Below are positions 7,126-13,627 of a stretch of 16,794 nt of DNA, piece after piece. Each line of letters opens with the position of its first letter. Position 1 is the first letter of the stretch. Origin of the DNA: Odoribacteraceae bacterium (GTDB taxonomy: Bacteria; Bacteroidota; Bacteroidia; Bacteroidales; Marinifilaceae). The DNA lies in assembly GCA_031259905.1 (NCBI GenBank), contig JAIRKS010000009.1:1-16794 (forward strand), written 5' to 3'. The notes under the pieces are model-generated. The model was not told the DNA's origin, did not search any database, and saw only the letters and a program-made list of their open reading frames with translations. The position numbers and the translations under genes were made by a program.

Positions 7126-8154
7126 ATGATAGATTCTACCCGCGAGGAGGTTCTCGACCTGTGGCACGAGTGTTTTGACGTGACGCCGGGTTTCACCGCT
7201 CTTTATTTTTCTGCCAAGTGGCGCCCGTGGCGCGCGCGTGTTCACCGCGAGGGTGGCCGTGTCGTGGCCTCGTTACTCTTGGTCCCGTACGTGGCCGTCG
7301 TTCACGGTCGTCGTGTTGGCCTGGCTTACGTTGCCGGCGCGTGCACGCGGGCGGGGTACCGCGGTCGGGGGATCATGACGCGCCTTGTCGCGTCGTCGCT
7401 CGTGGACGCGCGGGCGTCGGGTTTCGCTCTTGCCGCGCTGGTGCCCGCCGGCGCGGGTCTTTTTGACTTTTACCGTCGCGCGGGTTTCTCCGCCGTTTTT
7501 GATCTTGCCGTCGTCGAGGAGCGGGATGACCCGCGGCCCGACGCGTCGCTTCCCCCGACGCGCGAGGCTACCGCCGGCGAGGCGTTCGCTTTCCTTTCGT
7601 CGCGCGTTCCCGCCGGCGGGTTGCGCGTGTTGCACGACGACGCGGATTTCGCCGCCGTTGCCTCGGAGTTGTTCTTGTCGGGTGGCGCGATTTTCGCCGC
7701 TCTCTCGCCGGGCGGCGCTATCGAGGGGATCGCGCTTGCCGTGCCCGACGCCGGGAAGGTCGTCGTGAAGGAGTCGGCGTTCGATACTCCCGCGGCGCGC
7801 GTGGCGCTCTCGGCGGCGGTTGCCGCTCGCTGGCCGGGGTACGCGCGGGAGTGGCTCGGGGTGACGGGCGGCGGCGTCGCGTCGCGCCCTTACGGCATGG
7901 CGCGCGTGCTGGATGTCGCGACGGTTGCCCGGCTTTACGCGGCGGCGTTCCCTTTCGCGCGCCGTCTTTTCCGTGTCACGGACGGGGTGATCCCCGCGAA
8001 TTCTTGTGATTTCCTGATCGAGGACGGGGGCGCGCGTCGTGTGAGACGGTATGCCAACTCGCCGGTGCAGGAGATGGATATCGAGAGGTTGACCGCCTTT
8101 TTCGCGCGTGCCGACGCCCTTCACCCTCCTTACATGAACCTGATGATGGATTAA
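7126..8154 (+). CDS. GNAT acetyltransferase, Eis-like
   Basis: 342-residue protein. The N-terminal GNAT domain carries the acetyl-CoA loop motif RAGYRGRG (75-82) after VGLAYVAGACT, then a helix and LAALVPAGAGLFDFYRRAGF (102-121), the typical end of the fold. The rest (about 130-342) looks like a second, degenerate GNAT half plus a short C-terminal domain ending PPYMNLMMD, as in the two-GNAT Eis-type family. It is shorter than mycobacterial Eis (about 400 residues). Substrate unknown; amines or drugs are possible. Coding DNA is very rich in CG steps (GCG, CGC, TCG codons). It lies 57 nt after the exonuclease gene, with a small CGGGG-TAGT-CCCCG hairpin in the gap, and ends at a strong terminator. 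Confidence 0.85.
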   Translation: MIDSTREEVLDLWHECFDVTPGFTALYFSAKWRPWRARVHREGGRVVASLLLVPYVAVVHGRRVGLAYVAGACTRAGYRGRGIMTRLVASSLVDARASGFALAALVPAGAGLFDFYRRAGFSAVFDLAVVEERDDPRPDASLPPTREATAGEAFAFLSSRVPAGGLRVLHDDADFAAVASELFLSGGAIFAALSPGGAIEGIALAVPDAGKVVVKESAFDTPAARVALSAAVAARWPGYAREWLGVTGGGVASRPYGMARVLDVATVARLYAAAFPFARRLFRVTDGVIPANSCDFLIEDGGARRVRRYANSPVQEMDIERLTAFFARADALHPPYMNLMMD

Positions 8155-8167
8155 GGTGTCCCGCGGT

Positions 8168-8196
8168 GGTTTCCCGGCGACGGGAGCCGTTTTTTT
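8168..8196 (+). terminator. Intrinsic terminator after the GNAT gene
   Basis: Stem GG(T)TTCCCG / CGGGAGCC with one bulge and a GCGA loop (8168-8188), followed by G and T7 (8190-8196), 14 nt after the stop codon. It separates the acetyltransferase gene from the repeat array. Confidence 0.85.
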
Positions 8197-8252
8197 GTTG
8201 ACAGGGACTCGATTTTAGTCGTCAATAACTGGATTATTGGCGTCAATAACCG

Positions 8253-8272
8253 AATTATTGGCGCCAATAATT
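8253..8272. repeat. Perfect 20-bp palindrome in unit 3
   Basis: AATTATTGGCGCCAATAATT is its own reverse complement over all 20 bases. It occupies unit 3 of the array and is centred on the same unit position as the weaker dyads elsewhere. Unit 2 carries a near copy with two mismatched pairs at the same phase. Confidence 0.95.
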
Positions 8273-8611
8273 GAGTTTTAGTCGTCAATAATTGGATTTT
8301 AGTCAACAATAATTGGATTTTAGTCAACAATAATTGAGTTTTAGTCGTCCGAAACTGGATTTTAGTCAACAATAATTGAGTTTTAGTCGTCCGAAACTGG
8401 ATTTTAGTCAACAATAATTGAGTTTTAGTCAACAATAATTGGATTTCAGTCGTCCGAAATTGGATTTCAGTCGTACGAAATTAGATTTCAGTCGTACAAA
8501 ATTGGATTTCAGTCGTACGAAATTGGGTTTCAGTCGTACGAAATTGGATTTCAGTCGTACGAAATTGGGTTTCAGTCGTACGAAATTGGATTTCAGTCGT
8601 CCGAAATTGGG

Positions 8612-8627
8612 TTTTAGTCGACTAAAA
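8612..8627. repeat. Perfect 16-bp palindrome in the last unit
   Basis: TTTTAGTCGACTAAAA, fully self-complementary, lies in unit 20 at the right end of the array. Its left half is the common unit sequence TTTTAGTC and its right half is that sequence inverted. Confidence 0.95.
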
Positions 8628-8658
8628 TCACGCGTGGGATGCTCCTGGTTGAATGAAG

Positions 8659-8685
8659 GACGCCCGCGAGGGTGTCGCGGGCGTC
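8659..8685. terminator. Strong GC hairpin between convergent genes
   Basis: Perfect 11-bp stem, GACGCCCGCGA with TCGCGGGCGTC, around a 5-nt loop. It lies 81 nt after the lipoprotein stop (minus strand) and just right of the 21-bp array. Neither side has a real T tract (CTTCATTC on the minus strand, GTTGTTGTTG on the plus strand). It may stop or protect the lipoprotein transcript, but it is not a classical terminator. Confidence 0.5.
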
Positions 8686-8757
8686 GTTGTTGTTGTCGGG
8701 GGCGTCGTTATTGTTGCCGGGGGTGTCGTTGGTGTCGAGCGGGTTACCGTTGTCGTG
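8674..8757. repeat. Degenerate GTC/GTT-rich tract with 21-nt period
   Basis: Four imperfect units of 21 nt begin at 8674, 8695, 8716 and 8737, sharing a core like GGGGGCGTCGTTNTTGTT. The first unit overlaps the right arm of the GC hairpin. Similarity falls off in the fourth unit. The sequence is unrelated to the A/T-rich array although the period is the same. Confidence 0.5.
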
Positions 8758-8766
8758 GTGAGGGGT

Positions 8767-10218
8767 TTAGTAGACGGTGTTCTGGGGGTCGAAGTTGACC
8801 CACCCGGTCATCCAGTTGGATTCGGCGGTTTCGTTGGGGCCGAATGCGCCGGCGTAGGGTACTTTTTCGAATCCCGAGGTGACGAGCGGGTGCGTCCACG
8901 CGGCGGCACCGTCGGCGACGAGCGGGCTACCGGCGGCGGGGAAGAGGGCGAGGGTGGAGAGGCTGAAGGGGTTGCCGGCGAGGTGGAGGTCGGCGAGCGA
9001 CGCGAGGACGCGGTTGCCGCCGCCGTCGCGCGTGAAGTAGGCGTTGGCGAAGGTGCCGGGGTCGTCGTCGTTCCACTGGGAGTTGTTGGCCCATGCCTGG
9101 GCGTCCTGGAAGTTTTTTACCATTCCGGCGATGAAGCAGTTGTTGACGTTGAGTAGCCCGTCGGTGGCCCACTGGCGGGTGGTGGATCCCTTGTCGTTTT
9201 CGATGATGAGGCCGATGGGGTAGGCGGCGGCGAGAGAGTTGAAGAGGCTTAATTGGGTGTTGCGCCGGAGGTGGAAGGCTGCCTGGAAGCGGGCGCCGGT
9301 GGTGCTGCCGTTGACGCCGGCCTGGTCGGTGTAGGCGGCGGGGTTGACGACGGGGCCGAGGAGGGTGAGGTTGGCGAAGACGGGCCGGGTGTAGTTGCCG
9401 GGGGTGGCGGAGGCGTTGGCGTTGTTGTCGGATTCGAGGGCGTTGGAGGCGGATTTGTCGCCGACGAGCGGGTCGCGGATGCTGACGGCGAATTGTATGT
9501 TGCCGGAGAAGCCGTTGTCGGTGTCGAAGTCGTCGTCCCAGGTGCCGTCGGCGACGAGGTAGCGGGCGTTGACGGTGCCGCCGAACCACTCGAAGGCGTC
9601 GTCGCCGGAGCGGGATACCTGGACGTGGTCGATGGTGGTGCCGGAGCCGACGGAGCCGAGGGTGATGCCGTTGATTTCGTTGTCGGGGGAGTATTCGATG
9701 CCGGCGAATTCGACGCGGAGGTAGCTGAGGACGCCGGAGTTGTCGGCGGGGTCGTTGCCGCCGTGGTTGGAGCGGACGCCGCCCTCGATGGTTTGTTCGC
9801 CCATGTTGTTGGGGGCTTTTCCGAGGATGATCAGTCCGCCCCAGTCGCCGGGGGCACGGTGGCCGGGGGCGGCGGCGGAGGTGAAGATGATGGGGCGTTC
9901 GCGGGTGCCGCGGGCGTTGATTTTCCCGCCGCGTTCGATGACGAGGGTGCCGCGGGTGGCTTTTTCGCCTTTGATGATGACGCCGGGTTCGATGGTGAGG
10001 GTGACGCCGGCGGGGACGTAGACGAAGCCCCGGAGGTTGTAGGTGTTGGGGTAGAGGAGGGTGGTGTTGGCGGTGATCTCGAAGTTGTCGGTCGAGCCGT
10101 CGCCGAGGTCGAGGGTTTGGGGGACGGGGGTGTCGTCGTTTTTGTCGTTGTTGTCGCTGCAGGCGACGAGGGTGCACGCGAGGATCGCGGCGACGATGAG
10201 GATGTGGTTTGCTTTCAT
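8767..10218 (-). CDS. Surface lipoprotein with beta-helix-like repeats, partner of the TonB receptor
   Basis: 483-residue lipoprotein. The signal peptide ends in the lipobox LVAC (lipidated Cys20). The mature N-terminus SDNNDKNDD is acidic, as in Bacteroidetes lipoproteins exported to the outer surface. The middle part (about 60-330) has Gly/Asn-rich strand-turn patterns such as GVTLTIEPGVIIKGEKATRGTLVIERGGKINARG and GTTIDHVQVSRSGDDAFEWFGG, typical of parallel beta-helix proteins. No enzyme motif or C-terminal sorting domain was recognised. It lies 18 nt downstream of the TonB-dependent receptor gene, in the place where SusD would be in a polysaccharide locus, so it is inferred to bind or process the receptor's ligand at the cell surface. 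The ligand is unknown. Confidence 0.85.
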   Translation of the reverse strand: MKANHILIVAAILACTLVACSDNNDKNDDTPVPQTLDLGDGSTDNFEITANTTLLYPNTYNLRGFVYVPAGVTLTIEPGVIIKGEKATRGTLVIERGGKINARGTRERPIIFTSAAAPGHRAPGDWGGLIILGKAPNNMGEQTIEGGVRSNHGGNDPADNSGVLSYLRVEFAGIEYSPDNEINGITLGSVGSGTTIDHVQVSRSGDDAFEWFGGTVNARYLVADGTWDDDFDTDNGFSGNIQFAVSIRDPLVGDKSASNALESDNNANASATPGNYTRPVFANLTLLGPVVNPAAYTDQAGVNGSTTGARFQAAFHLRRNTQLSLFNSLAAAYPIGLIIENDKGSTTRQWATDGLLNVNNCFIAGMVKNFQDAQAWANNSQWNDDDPGTFANAYFTRDGGGNRVLASLADLHLAGNPFSLSTLALFPAAGSPLVADGAAAWTHPLVTSGFEKVPYAGAFGPNETAESNWMTGWVNFDPQNTVY

Positions 10219-10236
10219 TTTAATTGGTTTTTGGTG

Positions 10237-13035
10237 TTACTCTATTATTAAGGTGATGCCCGCGCTGACGGTGCAGCCGGGCCGGTACGATCGGGTGACT
10301 TGCTCGCGCCGGTACGTGTTGCCTCCGCTCGTGAAGCGGGGGAATTGTTTGTAGACGACGGGGGCGGAAAGGATGTCCTTGACGGCGAGGTTTAGCTCGA
10401 GGCGTCCGGCGCGTAGGCGGGCGCTGGCGTCGAGGAGGTCGCGGGGCATTTCGTAGGAGTCCGGGATGAGGGTGTTGACGTCGGGGAGGACGCTGTTTGA
10501 TTTTCCGAGTCCGATGACGCGTTTGCCGACGCGGTTGTAGAGGAGGGAGAGGTTGAGGCCGTTTTTTTCGTGGAAGATGCCGGCGTTGATGACGTAGGGG
10601 GATTGTCCTTGCATGGGGCGGTCGGGTTCGGCGACGACTTCGCCGGGGTCGAAGCGGACGTTGCTTTTGATCCAGGCGACGTTGAGGAGGGCGGTGATGT
10701 TGCCGAATCGTTCGCGGGCGTCGATTTCGATGCCGCGGCTGACGGCGGCGCGGGCGTTTTCGTGGTTGTAGCGGAGGGAGCCTCCCATGTCGACGAATGT
10801 CCACTCGATGGGGTGGCGGAAGCGTTTGTAGAAGAGGGCGAGGCTGACGACGCCGGAGGGGGAGGGGTAGTACTCGTGGCGGAGGTCGAGGTTGTCGATG
10901 GTGGCGTGGCGGAGGTTTTCGTTGCCGCCGATCTCGGCGAAGAGGTCGAAGTCCTGGTAGACGGTGGGGGAGATTTCGCGCGGGTCGGGGCGGTTGATGG
11001 AGCGGCCGTAGGCGAGGCGCGTCTGGTGTTTGCCGCGGGCGACGCGGGCGCTGACGGAGGGGAAGAGGCCGGCGTGGCGGTCGCGGCGGGTGGTGGCGAG
11101 GATGAGGCCGGGGGCGTCGGAGCGGTCGCGGGAGAGGCGGACGCTGTAGTGTTCGAGGCGGGCGCCGGCGCGGGCGCTGAAGATGCCGCGCTCGATCTCG
11201 ACGGCGGCGTACGCGGCGAGGAGGGAGGTGTTGGCGGAGAAGGCGCTGGTTTTGCGGGTGATCTCGTCGATGTATACCTTGTCGGCGGCGAGGTATTGAT
11301 CCTGGAGCATTTCGGCGAAGGGGAGGCGGAGGTATTGCTGGCGCTCGTCGGGGGAGAGCTTGTCGTAGCGGTAGATGAATTCGCGGGGGGCGAGCGCGCG
11401 GGCGCGTAGTTCGGCGAGGATGCCGGCCTGGAGGGCGATGGCGCGGGGGGAGCGGGTGTAGTCGACGCGGGCGGTGACGCCGTGATCGCGCGAGTGCTGG
11501 AAGTAGCGGGTGATGCTCTCGTTGACGGGGACGACGGTGGGGATGTCGGCGGCGGAGCCGATTCCCTCGTGGTAGGTGATGACGCGGCGGTCGGGCTCGT
11601 CGCGCGTGGCGATGGAGTAGCCGGCTTCCCACGCGAGGCGCTCGCCGGGACGCGTGTCGTGGCTGCCGGCGAGCTGGCTGGCGAGGGCGACGCGCGAGGT
11701 GTAGCGGGCCTCGGTCTGGACGCGGTAGTACATGCTGCTGATGTCCTTGATCCCGGCACGCTCGGTGAGGCGGTTATTGCCGAGGACGTTGAGGATGTTC
11801 TTCCACTCGACGCGGTGTCCCGCCGCGGGGCGCCACGTCCAGTCGTGAAGGATACCCGCGCGGGCGTCTCGCGAGTAGCGGTTGTCGACGTAGTCGTCGA
11901 GGTAGACGGGGGCGTCGGCGGCGGCGGAGTAGATGCCGTAGCGGGCGTTCTTCATGCCGGTCACGCGCGTGGACGAGAGGCTGTACGTGATGGCGGTGAT
12001 GTTCCCCGCCTCGCCGAGCCTGCCCTCGAACCGCCGGGCGAGGAGGAAGGAGAGACGCGCGTCGGGGGGCGTCGCGGATTGCTTGACCCGCCAGTCGCGG
12101 TTGAAGCCCTCGCGCGTGAGGCGGGTGAGCGTGCCCGGGTCGGTGACGCTCCCCAGGTGGGCGGGGAAGTCCCCGTGCAGGGAGCGCTTGCCGCCGTCGA
12201 AACCGAGGAAGTCCGTGGCGCTGCCGGGGTTGTAGCGGGAGTCGCGAAAGCCGGAGCGGGCGTTCATGCCGGTGGCGACGCCGATCTCGAGGCGATTCCC
12301 GGCGGGAACACCGCGGGTGATGACGCGGACGAACGCGCCCGAGAAGTCGGCGGGGATGTCCGGCGACGGCGACTTGTAGACGATCAGGTGGTCTACCTGG
12401 CTCCCCGGAACGAGATCGAACGGGAAGGCGCGCCCGTCGCCCTCCGTGGGGAGGGTCATGCCGTTAATCCACGTGGCGTTGTAACGTGCCGGAAGGCCGC
12501 GGGCGACGATGAACCGGTCCTCGATGACCGTGACGCCGGCCACGCGGCGCATGACGTCGGAAGCGAGGCGGTCGGGCGTCCTGGCGATCTGCGCGGAGGA
12601 GACGCCGCTGGCGACGCCGCTCATGCGGCGGATCGTGTTGATCATGCCCCTCTCCGTGTCGCGACGGGCCTTGGCCGTGACGATGACCTCGTCGATTGCC
12701 GTCGCGCGGCTCTCGAGCGCGATGTCGAGACGGGCGACCCCGCCGCCGAGGGCGACGCGCCGCTCCACGCTCTTGTAAGAGATGTAACTGATGGCGAGCG
12801 TGCAGGAATCGCCCTCGACGCCCCCCACGCGGTAGTGCCCGCCCGCGTCGGTGACGGCGCCGCGGCCCGCGCCCTTGAGCAGGACGGTGACGCCGGAAAG
12901 AGGCTCGCCGGTGGAAGCATCGCTCACGCGCCCCTCGACGACGGACGGCGGGTCAACCGTGCCGGCGATTGCCGCGATGCTCGAGGAGAGGAGGAAGAGA
13001 AGAAGGAGGGCGGTAGCCCGCGTGTCGTTTTTCAT
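10237..13035 (-). CDS. TonB-dependent outer-membrane receptor with N-terminal carboxypeptidase-like domain
   Basis: 932-residue outer-membrane active transporter driven by TonB. Parts in order: signal peptide (about 1-24, ending AAIAG); a CarboxypepD_reg-like domain (about 32-108, VEGRVSDASTGEPLSGVTVLLKG); a linker with DEVIVTAK (115-122); a plug domain (about 145-240, with RRVAGVTVIEDRFIVARGLPARYNATWINGM and YKSPSPDIPADFSGAFVRVITRG); and a beta barrel to the end (GITLIIE). The plug wording resembles a group of Bacteroidetes receptors that lack a SusD partner. Substrate cannot be read; metal chelates, phosphorylated compounds or small organics are all possible. It is first in an operon with the beta-helix lipoprotein. 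A possible -7 element TAGTTTCG lies just upstream (about 13057-13064), without a good -33 box. Start is the ATG at 13035. Confidence 0.93.
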   Translation of the reverse strand: MKNDTRATALLLLFLLSSSIAAIAGTVDPPSVVEGRVSDASTGEPLSGVTVLLKGAGRGAVTDAGGHYRVGGVEGDSCTLAISYISYKSVERRVALGGGVARLDIALESRATAIDEVIVTAKARRDTERGMINTIRRMSGVASGVSSAQIARTPDRLASDVMRRVAGVTVIEDRFIVARGLPARYNATWINGMTLPTEGDGRAFPFDLVPGSQVDHLIVYKSPSPDIPADFSGAFVRVITRGVPAGNRLEIGVATGMNARSGFRDSRYNPGSATDFLGFDGGKRSLHGDFPAHLGSVTDPGTLTRLTREGFNRDWRVKQSATPPDARLSFLLARRFEGRLGEAGNITAITYSLSSTRVTGMKNARYGIYSAAADAPVYLDDYVDNRYSRDARAGILHDWTWRPAAGHRVEWKNILNVLGNNRLTERAGIKDISSMYYRVQTEARYTSRVALASQLAGSHDTRPGERLAWEAGYSIATRDEPDRRVITYHEGIGSAADIPTVVPVNESITRYFQHSRDHGVTARVDYTRSPRAIALQAGILAELRARALAPREFIYRYDKLSPDERQQYLRLPFAEMLQDQYLAADKVYIDEITRKTSAFSANTSLLAAYAAVEIERGIFSARAGARLEHYSVRLSRDRSDAPGLILATTRRDRHAGLFPSVSARVARGKHQTRLAYGRSINRPDPREISPTVYQDFDLFAEIGGNENLRHATIDNLDLRHEYYPSPSGVVSLALFYKRFRHPIEWTFVDMGGSLRYNHENARAAVSRGIEIDARERFGNITALLNVAWIKSNVRFDPGEVVAEPDRPMQGQSPYVINAGIFHEKNGLNLSLLYNRVGKRVIGLGKSNSVLPDVNTLIPDSYEMPRDLLDASARLRAGRLELNLAVKDILSAPVVYKQFPRFTSGGNTYRREQVTRSYRPGCTVSAGITLIIE

Positions 13036-13252
13036 GATGTTATCGTTTTCTGCCGCGAAACTACGGGCGGTGTATTACCATCCGGTTACGTTTTCTTTAC
13101 AACCGTGTGAATAATTCCCCCGTCCCGCGAGGGTGCCGCCGCTTGCCGCACCGCCGCGTTTTCACGGCCCACGGGGAGATTTCCCGCGCGCGGGGAGCGA
13201 CGCGAGAGAATTTACGCGTACTTTTACGGGACATATTATAAGGTATACACGT

Positions 13253-13627
13253 ATGAAAAGATCGTTGATTTTAATGTTGACCGTCGCGACCGGGGTAGCT
13301 TTCCTCGCGGCGACGGGGGCCGTCGCGGGAGACCGCGTCGTGCCGGGCGAGCAAAAACGGGTGACGCGCGACACGCTCGAGCGGGTGCAGGGAAGCTGCG
13401 GGATGTGCAAGACGCGCGTCGAAAAGACGGCGCTGGGGGTGAAGGGGGTGAAGAGCGCGTCGTGGGAGATGAAGAGCAAGCGCCTCTTCCTGGAGCTTGA
13501 CGCGACGGTGACGTCGAGGGACACGGTCGCCAGGGCGCTGGCGAAGGCGGGGCACGACGCGGGCACGGCGCGGGCGACCGACGCCGCGTACGCCGCGTTG
13601 CCGGGTTGTTGCAAGTACAGGAAGTGA
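13253..13627 (+). CDS. Secreted HMA-domain metal-binding protein
   Basis: 124-residue protein with a signal peptide (about 1-26, ending AVAG) and one heavy-metal-associated domain (about 37-110) of ferredoxin-like fold. The metal loop is GSCGMCKTRVEK with C49 and C52, the CxxC pair that binds Cu(I) or a similar soft metal. VKGVKSASWEMKSKRLFLELD and ALAKAGHDAG complete the fold. The C-terminus LPGCCKYRK adds a second Cys pair (C119, C120), a common ending in this Bacteroidetes group. It probably acts as a periplasmic metal carrier or scavenger; the metal is an inference. The frame is open for 40 codons upstream, but the ATG at 13253 gives the proper signal peptide. The kinase gene starts at the very next base after its stop. 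Confidence 0.9.
   Translation: MKRSLILMLTVATGVAFLAATGAVAGDRVVPGEQKRVTRDTLERVQGSCGMCKTRVEKTALGVKGVKSASWEMKSKRLFLELDATVTSRDTVARALAKAGHDAGTARATDAAYAALPGCCKYRK

Larger units (their letters stand above)
8211..8630. repeat. Array of twenty 21-bp tandem units
   Basis: Twenty consecutive units of exactly 21 bp with no insertion or deletion, in the gap between convergent genes. Three main unit types: TTTTAGTCAACAATAATTG (for example units 5, 6, 8, 10), GTTTTAGTCGTCCGAAACTG (units 7, 9) and TTTCAGTCGTACGAAATTG (units 13-19 with single changes). Units 1-11 are mostly of the first two types and units 12-19 of the third; unit 20 is divergent. It is much more A/T-rich than its surroundings. Each unit has partial dyad symmetry centred between bases 10 and 11. 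Open frames run through the array on both strands only because 21 is a multiple of 3. Those frames lack good starts and give low-complexity peptides, so it is not called as coding. Function unknown. Confidence 0.95.

Noticed and set aside
8211..8630. CRISPR array
   Set aside because: The units are directly adjacent with no unique spacers, the period is 21 bp, and no cas gene is in the window.
8151..8798. Repeat proteins encoded through the array (LDFSRTK-type on the plus strand, TKTQLLL-type on the minus strand)
   Set aside because: Frames stay open because 21 is a multiple of 3. The plus frame begins at a TTG inside a repeat and runs on through the GC hairpin and the GTC/GTT-rich tract as low-complexity residues. 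The minus frame also lacks a credible start, signal or domain.
9253..10251. 332-codon plus-strand open frame opposite the lipoprotein gene
   Set aside because: Gly/Val/Asp-rich product caused by the strand bias of the lipoprotein gene; no start context or domain.
11482..13110. 542-codon plus-strand open frame opposite the TonB receptor
   Set aside because: Antisense to a clear TonB-dependent receptor; Asp/Gly/Ala/Val-rich low-complexity product without domains.
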